Shown: positions 46,535 to 55,531, counted from the stretch's first letter. The stretch is 64,000 bases of DNA from UBA4742 sp037138595 (GCA_037138595.1 JBAXIB010000002.1:90392-154391); one strand, 5' to 3'. Numbers and translations are program-made. Notes: generated from the sequence alone by a model not told the origin.

Positions 46535-48430
46535 ATGCCCGATAACCAGTCCGCCCCCCAGCCTGACGAGCGACTCGATCAGCAATCTGGCCTGGGATCC
46601 GACCAGCAAACCGACCAGACCGGCGACCAAACCCTTGCTGGGGATGTAGGCGATGACACTGGCACTGAGGTGATACCGGCCGGGTTTGATGGCCTTGGGT
46701 TACGGCCTGAACTGTTGGCCGCGCTTGCCCGACTCGGATACGAAGAACCAACGCCCATTCAACGTGAGACCATTCCGCTCCTGCTTGAAGGTCGAGATCT
46801 TCTTGGGCAAGCAGCCACCGGAACCGGCAAAACCGCAGCATTTGCGCTGCCAATCCTCGAACGTATCGAAGCCCGTGGCCAGGTCGCTCCCATCGCGCTG
46901 ATTTTGGTGCCTACCCGGGAACTCGCAGTCCAAGTTTCAGAAGCCCTGTACCGCTACGGACGCGAACTTGATGCGCAGGTGCTCCCCATTTATGGGGGTC
47001 AACCAATTGGTCGACAACTTCAAGCGCTTCGACGCGGCGTCCACGTAGTCGTCGCCACGCCAGGCCGAGCCCTCGATCACATTGGTCGTCGAACCTTGCC
47101 GCTCGACGACATTCAGATGGTCGTACTCGACGAGGCAGACGAAATGCTCGACATGGGATTCGCCGAAGATATCGAAGCAATTCTGGAAGCAACACCGACC
47201 GACCGCCAGACCGTGCTGTTCTCAGCCACGATGCCACCACGCATCGAACGAATTATTCGGCGGCATCTCAACAACCCGGCGCGAATCCAAATCGGTATCG
47301 GTCAGTCCGCGACCGGCGAGGCCCCTCTCGTCCGTCAGGTTGCCTATGTCGTGGCACGGGGACACAAAGCGGCTGCACTCGGCCGAGTGCTCGATATCGA
47401 ATCTCCCGGATCGGCGATTGTCTTTTGCCGTACTCGAATCGAGGTTGACCAACTCACCGAGACGCTCAACGGGCGCGGCTACCGGGCCCAAGCGCTTCAC
47501 GGCGGCATGAGTCAAGATCAGCGTGATCGCGTCATGTCACGCATTCGAAATCAGACTGCCGATCTTCTCGTGGCTACTGATGTCGCGGCGCGAGGACTCG
47601 ACATCGATCAATTGACCCACGTCATCAACTACGACGTGCCATCGGCTCCAGAGTCCTATGTGCACCGAATCGGTCGCGTCGGTCGCGCTGGTCGGGAAGG
47701 TGTTGCGATCACGTTGGCCGAGCCGCGAGAGCAACGACTCCTCGGAAACATCGAGCGGCTCACCAAACAAAAGATAGCCATCGAGAAGGTTCCCACTGTC
47801 GCCGATCTTCGAGCCCGGAAGATGCAACAGACCATGACGACGCTTCGGGAGTCATTGCAGTCAGATGACCTCGACCCGTTTCGCCCGTACCTCGACACGC
47901 TGGTCGCGGAGTTCACACTCGATGACATCGCGCTCGCGGCCATCAAACTCGTCCACCAAGCGGGCGGAAGCGACGCCGACGAGCAAGAGATTCCGGAAGT
48001 GGCGATGCGAAAAGACCACGACAAACGCAAAAGCCATGACAAAAAGCCATGGGATAAAAAAGGTAGCGACAAGAAATCGTGGGACAAAAAATCACACGGG
48101 GACTCGAAACACGGAGCCTCGAAACACAGCGATTCAAAACACAGCAGTTCGAAACATGGTGACCGTTCGGATCGCTATTCGGGCGAAACGACGATGCTCT
48201 ATGTCGGCCTCGGTGCAAGCAGCGGGGTTCGTCCCAAAGATCTCGTAGGAGCCATCGCCAATGAAACCCGCCTTAGCGGACGCGACATTGGACCTATCAA
48301 AATTACTGAGCGATTCGCTCTCGTCGGTGTGCCCGAGGGCGCGGTCGACGAAGTGATCTCGGCGATGAAACGCACAACCATCAAGGGCAAGAAAACCGCA
48401 GTTCGACGAGATAGCGAACGCAAAGGTTAG
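46535..48430 (+). CDS. DEAD-box RNA helicase with DbpA-like C-terminal domain
   Basis: This 631-residue helicase has a Gln-rich N-terminus (about 50 residues), then the two RecA folds with ATGTGKTAAF, VLDEADEMLDMGF, SATMPP and HRIGRVGRAGREG. A low-complexity tail (about 490-550) has Lys/Trp/Asp units (WDKK) followed by SKH(G/S) units. A DbpA-type RNA-binding domain ends the protein (TTMLYVGLGASSGVRPKDLV). It resembles CsdA/DeaD enzymes for cold-shock and ribosome assembly. GGAG eight bases before ATG 46535 favours it over ATG 46529. Confidence 0.92.
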   Translation: MPDNQSAPQPDERLDQQSGLGSDQQTDQTGDQTLAGDVGDDTGTEVIPAGFDGLGLRPELLAALARLGYEEPTPIQRETIPLLLEGRDLLGQAATGTGKTAAFALPILERIEARGQVAPIALILVPTRELAVQVSEALYRYGRELDAQVLPIYGGQPIGRQLQALRRGVHVVVATPGRALDHIGRRTLPLDDIQMVVLDEADEMLDMGFAEDIEAILEATPTDRQTVLFSATMPPRIERIIRRHLNNPARIQIGIGQSATGEAPLVRQVAYVVARGHKAAALGRVLDIESPGSAIVFCRTRIEVDQLTETLNGRGYRAQALHGGMSQDQRDRVMSRIRNQTADLLVATDVAARGLDIDQLTHVINYDVPSAPESYVHRIGRVGRAGREGVAITLAEPREQRLLGNIERLTKQKIAIEKVPTVADLRARKMQQTMTTLRESLQSDDLDPFRPYLDTLVAEFTLDDIALAAIKLVHQAGGSDADEQEIPEVAMRKDHDKRKSHDKKPWDKKGSDKKSWDKKSHGDSKHGASKHSDSKHSSSKHGDRSDRYSGETTMLYVGLGASSGVRPKDLVGAIANETRLSGRDIGPIKITERFALVGVPEGAVDEVISAMKRTTIKGKKTAVRRDSERKG

Positions 48431-48476
48431 CGAGTAGACGCAAACGCGACTTCAAACCACCGTCGGCGCGCTGCGT

Positions 48477-48719
48477 TTAGCTGACTTCAATAAAAATGCA
48501 CTCGCCGGGACATTCCTCGGCCGATTCGATGACACCATCAAGATCACCGTCGGGTACCGGCACCAAACCTTGGGGGCCGCCGGGGTCGCTCTTGACCGAG
48601 GCGCCGTCTTTCACGTAGGCGAGGCCGTCGTCAAGCAACGTGAAAACCTTGGGAGCGATCTCGACACAAATGCCGTCGCCAGTGCACAGATCCTGATCGA
48701 TCCACACGTTGTAGCCCAT
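48477..48719 (-). CDS. Small ferredoxin (3Fe-4S type)
   Basis: The 80-residue protein starts MGYNVWIDQDLCTGDGICVE. Its Cys pattern is CTGDGIC near residues 12-18 and ECPGEC near 70-74, which leaves one Cys of the 4Fe-4S set missing and suggests a 3Fe-4S cluster. Such ferredoxins give electrons to cytochrome P450 or other oxygenases, though none is next to it. A divergent promoter region with an inverted repeat separates it from the FKBP gene. Confidence 0.87.
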   Translation of the reverse strand: MGYNVWIDQDLCTGDGICVEIAPKVFTLLDDGLAYVKDGASVKSDPGGPQGLVPVPDGDLDGVIESAEECPGECIFIEVS

Positions 48720-48777
48720 TGGTCCTCATTCGATAATCGGTGGTTATGGTCACCAGATCCTACCTATCGGGACCAGA

Positions 48778-48807
48778 CACGAGAAACTCAGAACCAGATT
48801 TCTCGTG
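48778..48807. promoter_or_regulatory. Perfect inverted repeat between ferredoxin and FKBP genes
   Basis: CACGAGAAA (48778-48786) and TTTCTCGTG (48799-48807) are exact complements separated by 12 bases. It lies between two divergent genes, about 60 bases from each start, and could regulate both. Confidence 0.4.
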
Positions 48808-48871
48808 ACCGCAGTTCGCCACGCACAGCGGCTATGTTCCTGTTGTTCTATAGCCAATTAGAGGAATCAAC

Positions 48872-49480
48872 ATGCAATTCGGAAACGCCGCTCATACTTC
48901 GCCTCGGCGCCTCAAGCTCAGTACGGTGATCGTTGGTGTCGTTGTTGGTTTCACCTTGCTCGGCTTGGCTACCGGCTGCAGCAGCAATAAGGCAAACCCC
49001 GTTGCCAGCGCATCCACCACGACTTCAACCACCAAGTCGACTGTCACGACAAGTTCGCCCGCGGCCACCTCGGCTGCTGGAAAACCATGCGTGGCTGTTA
49101 ACGGTCCTCTTCCAGCGGGGGCTCCAGCCGTTGATGTTGTCGTTGGCCCAGCGCCGACCGAGCTCGTAATCAAGGACATCAAAGTTGGCACTGGTGCGGA
49201 TGTCACTCCCGGCAGTTCGGTCACGGTCAATTACATCGGCGTTGCCTGCTCAACGGGCAAGGTGTTCGACTCGTCCTACAGCCGTGGGCAAACCGCGCCA
49301 ATTGCCCTCACTCGCGTGATCCCCGGTTGGACCAACGGCATTCCCAATATGAAGGTCGGCGGCATCCGACTACTCGGGATTCCTAGCGCCCAAGCCTACG
49401 GAGCACAAAGCCCGACCCCCCTCATCGCTCCGGATGAAGCGCTGTGGTTTGTGGTCGAGGTCACTGCGGTCGCACCCTGA
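48872..49480 (+). CDS. FKBP-type peptidyl-prolyl isomerase lipoprotein
   Basis: The 202-residue protein has an N-terminal signal ending in the lipobox LATGC (Cys near 36), a Thr/Ser-rich linker, and one FKBP domain (about 95-202) with VTVNYIGVACSTGKVFDSSY and a VIPGWTNGIPNMKVGG motif. It would be a membrane-anchored isomerase or chaperone outside the cytoplasm. AGAGGA before the ATG supports the start. Confidence 0.9.
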   Translation: MQFGNAAHTSPRRLKLSTVIVGVVVGFTLLGLATGCSSNKANPVASASTTTSTTKSTVTTSSPAATSAAGKPCVAVNGPLPAGAPAVDVVVGPAPTELVIKDIKVGTGADVTPGSSVTVNYIGVACSTGKVFDSSYSRGQTAPIALTRVIPGWTNGIPNMKVGGIRLLGIPSAQAYGAQSPTPLIAPDEALWFVVEVTAVAP

Positions 49481-49544
49481 ACTGGCTAAGCCCACAACAC
49501 ATTCTGAAGGCGTCCACTCGCGGACAGTTTCTGGTGCGGTAGGA

Positions 49545-50723
49545 ATGGAATCGCTCCAGGTCCCCCAGGGCGCATTCTTGCTCGACCGCTACCCGGTCGT
49601 GGCAAATGATCCGCTTCGAGCATGGGATGCAGCCGACCGCTACGTCCTAGAACATCTTGATACTCATGCACCTGCCAGCCCATCACGCACAATCGAGAGC
49701 GTCAACGACACCATCTTGGTCGTCAATGATTCGTTCGGCGTACTCACTACTGCTCTCGCGTCGCGTCCGATCTGGTCCTTGTCGGATTCGTATCTTTCAT
49801 TGGCTGGAGGTCGACACAATCTGGTCAAACATGGCATCGCTGCTACACAAGTCCACTGGCTAAACAGTTTCGACTCCGTTCCCGATCGCCTTGATGTTGT
49901 GGTGATCAAGGTGCCGAAGAATTTGTCATTACTCGAAGATCAATTGCGGCGCATTCGACCCGCACTTCATGCCGATACTCTGGTAATAGGCGCCGCAATG
50001 GCCAAGCACATTCACTCGTCGACGCTTGACGTGTTTGACCGATGTGTCGGCCCAACACGAACGTCAATCGCACAATCAAAGGCTCGACTCATCTTCAGCG
50101 ATGTCGATACCCATCGCCACCTTGAGCCACCAAGTTGGCCGAGGTCGTTTTCGTGTCCCCCAGGCGACCATGAAGTTTTTAGCCATGCCGGAGTTTTTGC
50201 AGGTGAAAGTCTCGATGTTGGTACCCGATTTTTTCTTGAAACACTTCCGAAACGGACACGCGTCAACCACATTGTCGACCTTGGTTGTGGCAATGGTGTC
50301 GTCGGCATGATCGCTGCCACTCGCGACCCCAGCGCAACTATCACCTTTATTGATGAGTCATTTCGCGCCGTCAAATCTGCCGAAGATACCTTTCGGGCCA
50401 ACTTCGGTCCCGATCGCGATGCTCACTTTCTCGTCGGAAACAATTTCAGTGACCTCTGCCCGGGTTCACCAAGCATTGAGCCCGAAAGCGTTGATTTGGT
50501 GCTTAACAATCCGCCGTTTCACGTTGATCGCTCCATCGGAGATGCCGTGGCGTGGCAGATGTTTGTCGAATCGCGTCTCATGCTGCGCCCCGACGGAGAA
50601 ATGTGGGTGGTTGGGAATCGACATCTCGCCTACCACGCCAAGCTCAAACGGGTTTTTGGTAACTGTGAAACTATGGCCAGCAACGCGAAATTCGTCGTCC
50701 TGCGATCGATCAAGGTTTCGTAA
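49545..50723 (+). CDS. RsmC/RlmG-like class I methyltransferase
   Basis: Taken from ATG 49545 the protein is 392 residues. The N-terminal half lacks clear motifs, as in RsmC/RlmG where it is a degenerate methyltransferase fold. The C-terminal half has VDLGCGNGVVGM (SAM site) and the NPPFHVD motif for N2-guanine transfer. It probably modifies rRNA guanine, RlmG-like by the NPPFH motif. An earlier ATG (49434) lies inside the FKBP gene and is not used. Confidence 0.83.
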   Translation: MESLQVPQGAFLLDRYPVVANDPLRAWDAADRYVLEHLDTHAPASPSRTIESVNDTILVVNDSFGVLTTALASRPIWSLSDSYLSLAGGRHNLVKHGIAATQVHWLNSFDSVPDRLDVVVIKVPKNLSLLEDQLRRIRPALHADTLVIGAAMAKHIHSSTLDVFDRCVGPTRTSIAQSKARLIFSDVDTHRHLEPPSWPRSFSCPPGDHEVFSHAGVFAGESLDVGTRFFLETLPKRTRVNHIVDLGCGNGVVGMIAATRDPSATITFIDESFRAVKSAEDTFRANFGPDRDAHFLVGNNFSDLCPGSPSIEPESVDLVLNNPPFHVDRSIGDAVAWQMFVESRLMLRPDGEMWVVGNRHLAYHAKLKRVFGNCETMASNAKFVVLRSIKVS

Positions 50724-50760
50724 ACACCATTCAGTCAAACACCATTCAGTCAAACACCAT
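50722..50760. repeat. Tandem repeat of a 15-base unit, 2.6 copies
   Basis: AAACACCATTCAGTC occurs twice in full (50722-50736, 50737-50751), followed by a partial copy (50752-50760). The first copy overlaps the stop of the methyltransferase gene. This looks like slippage or a small 3' spacer repeat with no coding sense. Confidence 0.75.
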
Positions 50761-50798
50761 GGCATCTAGGCATCTGACGAATCGGCAAGGATGGGAAT

Positions 50799-52001
50799 AT
50801 GGCAACTCTCTTCGAACCAGCCACCCTTGGCCCACTCACGCTGCGCAATCGTATTATTAAGGCCGCAACCTTCGAAGGACTCACACCACACGGCGTCGTA
50901 ACCGACGAGCTCATTGAGTTTCACCGCCAAATTGCTGCCGGCGGTGCTGCGATGACGACAGTGGCCTACCTTGCGGTCGCTCCCGAAGGTCGAACGCATG
51001 CCGAATGTATTGATCTACGCCCTAATGCCGTCGATGGACTACGCCGCTTAACCGATGCGGTGCACGCTGAAGGCGCGCTGGTTTCGGCCCAAATCGGACA
51101 CGCAGGACCAGTTGCGAACGCGGCTTCAAATAAAAGTGCGTCGATCGCTCCTGGTCGTATGTTCAATCCACTGGGAATGCGGTTCACCCACCCAGCATCG
51201 CTTGATGACATCGCTCGCATCACCGGCGATTACCAACGAGGCGCCCAGATTTGTCTTGACGCGGGATTTGATTCCATTGAAATTCATCTTGGCCACAACT
51301 ATTTGCTGAGTGCATTTTTATGTCCCAAGTACAACGACCGCGATGACGAGTGGGGAGGATCAATCGAAAACCGAGCTCGGTTCGCTCGCCAGGTTGTGTT
51401 AGCCGTGCGCTCCGTGGTTGGAGATCGCGTTGCGGTGACCGCGAAACTGAACATGGTTGACGGTTTCCGTGGTGGCCTCACCATTGAAGACAGCATGCAA
51501 GTTGCCCAATGGTTGGAAGCCGATGGCGGTCTCGACGCGATCGAGCTGACCGGCGGCAGTTCGCTCGCTAATCCAATGTTTTTGTTTAAAGGCGACGCAC
51601 CTCTTCACGAGTTTGGCGCGACTCTGCCCTGGTACCTGCGCACGGGCTTCAAACTTGTTGGCACCAAGTTTTTGCGCGAGTACCCCTACGAGGAAGCGTA
51701 TTTTCTCCCGCTTGCTCGACAAGTTCGTGAAGCCGTTTCACTGCCATTGATCTTGCTTGGCGGAATCAGTCGCCTCGATACCGCGAACGCAGCAATTGCC
51801 GACGGTTTCGCATTTGTCGCCATGGCCCGAGCGCTGTTGCATCAGCCTGATCTCATTCGCCAATTTGAAGCGGGAACTGCATCGGCATCGGGATGCGTGC
51901 ACTGCAATCGATGTATGCCGACGATTTATACTGGAACTCGTTGCCCTTTGGTTGACCCACGACCGGGCGATCGGCCGATTCGGGTCAGTTCCCGACCCTA
52001 A
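50799..52001 (+). CDS. NADH:flavin oxidoreductase (Old Yellow Enzyme family)
   Basis: This 400-residue FMN barrel has LFEPATLGPLTLRNRIIKAA at the start, QIGHAGPVA and the catalytic-region IHLGHNYLLSAFL stretch. Near the end is a Cys cluster CVHCNRC...TRC, as in the dienoyl-CoA-reductase branch that binds 4Fe-4S. It lacks the second NAD(P)H/FAD domain of that branch. It probably reduces an activated double bond. The pseudouridine synthase fusion starts 22 bases later. Confidence 0.85.
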   Translation: MATLFEPATLGPLTLRNRIIKAATFEGLTPHGVVTDELIEFHRQIAAGGAAMTTVAYLAVAPEGRTHAECIDLRPNAVDGLRRLTDAVHAEGALVSAQIGHAGPVANAASNKSASIAPGRMFNPLGMRFTHPASLDDIARITGDYQRGAQICLDAGFDSIEIHLGHNYLLSAFLCPKYNDRDDEWGGSIENRARFARQVVLAVRSVVGDRVAVTAKLNMVDGFRGGLTIEDSMQVAQWLEADGGLDAIELTGGSSLANPMFLFKGDAPLHEFGATLPWYLRTGFKLVGTKFLREYPYEEAYFLPLARQVREAVSLPLILLGGISRLDTANAAIADGFAFVAMARALLHQPDLIRQFEAGTASASGCVHCNRCMPTIYTGTRCPLVDPRPGDRPIRVSSRP

Positions 52002-52023
52002 CCGCCAACTTGGTTCCTACACT

Positions 52024-53619
52024 GTGGCGGTGAACGAGCCGTGGGTTTGCTTCGAAGATGACGACCTTCTGGTGGTCTACAAGCCAGCCGGGGTCAACAC
52101 CCATCGAGCCGACACTTACGCTCAACAGGGCATGTACGAATGGGTTGCGTCACAACGCGCTGGCTCGTCACTAGCGATTTTGCATCGTCTCGACAAGGCA
52201 ACATCAGGATTGCTCGCCTTCGGAAAAACACCAGCCGCGAATCGCGCCCTTACCGATCAATTTTCACAAGGGACAATTGCAAAGCGTTACGAGATGATCG
52301 TGCCACGCGACGACTCGCGTGCCGACACCATGTCATGCAACGACCCTATAGGACAGAAAACTCGTGACGGTTCCGTTGACCGGCCCGCCGAAACCGATTT
52401 CGCCCGAGCTCAGGTTGGTTCGACATTCGAGCGCTTCGACGCTTTTCCCCATACGGGACGCACTCACCAAATTCGCGTGCACGCCACGAACCTTGCAATG
52501 GAGATTGTCGGGGATACGGCACATGGCGGACTACCTGCGCCGCGCCTATTCCTTCATGCTGCTCAGTTGAGCTTTATTGGTCCCACCGGGACCACCCATA
52601 AACTCGCGGCGCCACGGCCGGAAAGTTTCGACCGACTCGTCAAAGGAACACCCAATGGCGATGTGGGATTAGCGTCACTCGTCGCCCACGAAGCGCGCTC
52701 CGCGCTCTTCGATAGCCAAGACACGAACGCTTATGTATGGATTGACCGACAGCACGACGGTTTCGACAACGTTCGCGTCGAGCGCCTCGATGATGCACTT
52801 CTCGCAATCAATTACAGCGATTCGTTAACTCCGCTGCCAACAGATTGGATCAACGCGTGGAGCGAAACGTTTGGCGGCGCGGCGGTGTTCGAACAATTCC
52901 GCCCGCGCGGCGGTGGAGGCGGGCAGGCGCAACTCGTGGCAGGCGACCACTCAAGTCGATTTATGGTGAGTGAACTCGGCGCCCACTATGTGATCGATCT
53001 CGATGCCAGCCCAACTTCGACCGGCCTATTCCTTGATCAGCGAGAAACTCGTCGTCGCATTCGATCCACCACCAAACGCGACGCAACAGTGCTCAATACG
53101 TTTGGCCACACCGGATCGTTTTCAGTAGCAGCTGCTCTGGCCGGAGCCCGCACCACCACCTTAGATCTAAGCAAACGCTATCTCGACTGGGCTCGCGAGA
53201 ACCTACGGGCCAACGGCATCTCGGTTGATGAGCACGACTTCATCTTCGGCGATGCCGCCGAGTGGATGGATCGCCTCGCCAAAAAGGGTCGAACATTCGA
53301 TTTGGTAATTCTTGATCCGCCGAGTTCAAGCACGGCCGGAAAAGGCTCGAACCGGCGATGGGTCGTCGAACGTGACCTCCACACACTGGTTGAACGCGGA
53401 GCCCGACTGTGCACTGAAGGAGGCACGCTGTTCGTTTCGACCAATTTGCGTCGAATGACTTGGAATCAGTTCCTTGACCACATCGATCGTGGCCTCGCGG
53501 CAGTCAGTAGGACAGGCACCATCGAGACCGAAACTGTTCCAATCGACCACCGATCTGGACCCGGCGACCCGCCGTATCTGAAAGCCGCATGGGTGCGACT
53601 CGATGATGAACCGACTTAG
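52024..53619 (+). CDS. Fused RluA-type pseudouridine synthase and RlmI-like rRNA methyltransferase
   Basis: From GTG 52024 (or 52030) the protein has about 531 residues. The N-terminal third (to about 215) is an RluA-type synthase with YKPAGVNTH, the catalytic ILHRLDKATSGL and the GRTHQIRVH motif. The C-terminal part is a PF10672-like methyltransferase with GLFLDQRETRRRI, FGHTGSFSVAAALAGA (SAM site) and VILDPPSSST. It would modify uridine and methylate rRNA in one polypeptide. A larger frame from 51757 overlaps the OYE gene and is rejected. Its stop overlaps the end of the opposing recD remnant. Confidence 0.87.
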   Translation: MAVNEPWVCFEDDDLLVVYKPAGVNTHRADTYAQQGMYEWVASQRAGSSLAILHRLDKATSGLLAFGKTPAANRALTDQFSQGTIAKRYEMIVPRDDSRADTMSCNDPIGQKTRDGSVDRPAETDFARAQVGSTFERFDAFPHTGRTHQIRVHATNLAMEIVGDTAHGGLPAPRLFLHAAQLSFIGPTGTTHKLAAPRPESFDRLVKGTPNGDVGLASLVAHEARSALFDSQDTNAYVWIDRQHDGFDNVRVERLDDALLAINYSDSLTPLPTDWINAWSETFGGAAVFEQFRPRGGGGGQAQLVAGDHSSRFMVSELGAHYVIDLDASPTSTGLFLDQRETRRRIRSTTKRDATVLNTFGHTGSFSVAAALAGARTTTLDLSKRYLDWARENLRANGISVDEHDFIFGDAAEWMDRLAKKGRTFDLVILDPPSSSTAGKGSNRRWVVERDLHTLVERGARLCTEGGTLFVSTNLRRMTWNQFLDHIDRGLAAVSRTGTIETETVPIDHRSGPGDPPYLKAAWVRLDDEPT

Positions 53620-53896
53620 GGCACCCACAGGCGGGAACCAAGACCGCTGGCGCGGACGACGCGCCGAGCAATAGACGCCCGCAGTGATGCCTCCGAACCG
53701 ACCATCGTCACTTGTGCGCGAGCGCGGGTCACGGCGGCGTACAGCAGTTCGCGAGTGGCCAGACGCGACTCCGGCGGAGGTAACACACCACGACATGGTC
53801 AAACTCCGAACCTTGACTCTTGTGGATGGTCATGGCGTGCACGGTCTCAATGTCGGGCAATCGTGGGTCAACCTTGGTCAACCCTTGGTCATCGAC
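53616..53896 (-). pseudogene. recD: recD 3' remnant with frameshift
   Basis: The reverse strand holds about 35 codons containing ETVHAMTIHKSQGSEFDHVVV, the RecD motif near the C-terminus. A two-base shift in an ACACAC run near 53784-53789 then moves the reading frame. The new frame reads ESRLATRELLYAAVTRARAQV and ends SGLGSRLWVP before a stop, which is the true RecD ending. The N-terminal 80 percent or more of recD is absent; the DUF2510 gene lies there. The frame is in phase with the DUF2510 gene after its TAG stop. No recB or recC is present. Confidence 0.82.
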
Positions 53897-54781
53897 CTAG
53901 CCGAGCGGGTCGTTCGAGATTTTCCCCGCAGCTGAAACCTGACTTGTCCATGCAGATCCGTCCCACCAACGCAATTCAAATCGGCCGTGCGGATCTGGTG
54001 CCCACTGGGCGGTCGGAATCACGACCGACACATCAGGCACAGTCGGAGCTACCACCGGCGGCGGAGGCGAGGCGGCGTCTTGGGGATCACTCGACGCTGG
54101 CATGGCTAACGCGGCTGGTTCCGAAGGCATCAATGGGTCCAAGACGCCGCCGAGCGCCACGATGTCGTCGCGAATCGACTGCACGAACTCATCGGCGATG
54201 TCGGTGGCCCGAGCAACTGCAAGGTCAATCCAGAAGCGAATCAGCTCAGCGTGCAACGCCCCGTACATGACCCCCGACGTCTTTTGTCGGTTGGAAACCG
54301 AAATCGCTGTCCACGTTGAGTCAGTTTGATGTTGAACACTGACGAGTTTCGCCCACGACCATTCGCGTGTTTGCTTCGCTCCAGCAAATACCGCCCGTTG
54401 ATCGGTCACGGTGAAATTTCCGATATCAATTGGAGTCGGCACTTCGTCGCCTTGGACGAACGTGCCCCGATTTGAACCAACTCGATAGCGCATCGACTTC
54501 GTTCCCGGAACGCGAATCGACACGCCTTGACTCGCCCCTTGGTAATGACCGGCTAGTCGCCGCGGCTCGATCAATGCCGTGTCAGTCGTCGTAAACAGCA
54601 TCCGCTCGGCTTTCTTTAAGGCGATCGGGACATCAACGCCATCTTCAGGCCGGACGCCCGTCGTCGACATCGCGGTCGAAAGGTACGCCTGCAATTCGTC
54701 CAACCGCTGCGCTGGCGTCGGCGCGATCGGCGTCGGCGCAACATGCTTTTTCGAGAAGAACCCCACCGGCAACGCTCCCAT
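53897..54781 (-). CDS. DUF2510 domain protein
   Basis: The 294-residue protein begins MGALPVGFFSKKHVAPTP. A central PH-like stretch (about 75-150) with TVTDQRAVFAGAKQTREWSW resembles domains that sense membranes, and the C-terminus is a DUF2510 motif (WAPDPHGRFELRWWDGSAWT), a small WW-like domain common in actinobacteria. A Pro/Ser-rich linker joins the two. Function is unknown. The stop is a TAG at 53897-53899, right before the recD remnant. Confidence 0.75.
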   Translation of the reverse strand: MGALPVGFFSKKHVAPTPIAPTPAQRLDELQAYLSTAMSTTGVRPEDGVDVPIALKKAERMLFTTTDTALIEPRRLAGHYQGASQGVSIRVPGTKSMRYRVGSNRGTFVQGDEVPTPIDIGNFTVTDQRAVFAGAKQTREWSWAKLVSVQHQTDSTWTAISVSNRQKTSGVMYGALHAELIRFWIDLAVARATDIADEFVQSIRDDIVALGGVLDPLMPSEPAALAMPASSDPQDAASPPPPVVAPTVPDVSVVIPTAQWAPDPHGRFELRWWDGSAWTSQVSAAGKISNDPLG

Positions 54782-54829
54782 TTGGACGAGTCGTGCTCAC
54801 GCTAGTCAGCAGTGAGACACGATCGCTGC

Positions 54830-55531
54830 TCAGCTCAGACGGCGTCGTTCCCTGAACTTCTCGAAGCGCCCGACGAACTCATCAACGTGATCATCGGTCC
54901 AAGCGACCGCCGGCCAACCCACCAATTGACTACATCGGTCACGGTGAGCCTCAACATTCGACGGCAGTTGATGGCGAAAGCCCAATCGGCGCAGGCCTTC
55001 AAGCCGCACATAAACCGGAAGTGCCACGGCTTCGACCAATGTCAGTTGCTCGCCGGCCAACCATTCGCCGTCTTCGAGCCACTGGGCAATTTCCCCGAAC
55101 GCGTCCGACAACGCCGCGGCGGCCGCCGCGATGCGTTGCGACTCAACTTGGTAATACACGCCGATCATTGACGGAAAGAGGTGCTCATCGACCCATCGCA
55201 TCCGATCCCGAACCAGCGCTCGTTCGGGTTCGGTGTCAGGCAAGAGCGGATTTTCGTCAAACCTTGATTCCATCCATTCAAGGATGGGAATCGAATCAGC
55301 GAGCCATTCACGTCCAATTCGAACCAATGGAATTTCAAGTTTCGGACTGTGAGCGACGAATTCGTCTGGAACAACAAAACCCTTCGGACGTGCCGCAGTC
55401 GGAGGGACATTCACCTGATCGTGCGCAATAGCCCGCTGTGCAAGCGCGAATTCGACGCGCGTTGCGAACGGACAAATCCAATGGCCATAAACGGTGACTT
55501 CGGCCAATGAATCGACACTCGCTGCGTTCAC
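54830..55531 (-). CDS. Glutathione S-transferase-fold protein (shorter)
   Basis: The 233-residue protein starts at GTG 55531, overlapping the stop of the previous gene as GTGA. The thioredoxin-like N-terminal domain has VYGHWICPFATRVEFALAQR, and ADSIPILEWMESRF matches the binding-helix region. A helical C-terminal domain follows. Glutathione is not expected in actinobacteria, so the natural thiol may be mycothiol or none. Confidence 0.82.
   Translation of the reverse strand: MNAASVDSLAEVTVYGHWICPFATRVEFALAQRAIAHDQVNVPPTAARPKGFVVPDEFVAHSPKLEIPLVRIGREWLADSIPILEWMESRFDENPLLPDTEPERALVRDRMRWVDEHLFPSMIGVYYQVESQRIAAAAAALSDAFGEIAQWLEDGEWLAGEQLTLVEAVALPVYVRLEGLRRLGFRHQLPSNVEAHRDRCSQLVGWPAVAWTDDHVDEFVGRFEKFRERRRLS

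Noticed and set aside
48430..48477. Bidirectional terminator between the helicase and ferredoxin genes
   Set aside because: AAACGC and GCGTTT could pair, but the loop is long and no U-tract is seen on either strand.
50722..50760. Short direct repeats as a CRISPR array
   Set aside because: Units are adjacent without spacers and only 15 bases long, so it is a simple tandem repeat.
51757..52023. Extended start of the fusion protein inside the OYE gene
   Set aside because: The upstream residues are an off-frame copy of the OYE coding region; the real start is a GTG after its stop.
53616..53896. Intact recD or a new helicase gene
   Set aside because: Only the C-terminal motif region remains, with a frame slip, and the rest of the locus is occupied by the DUF2510 gene.
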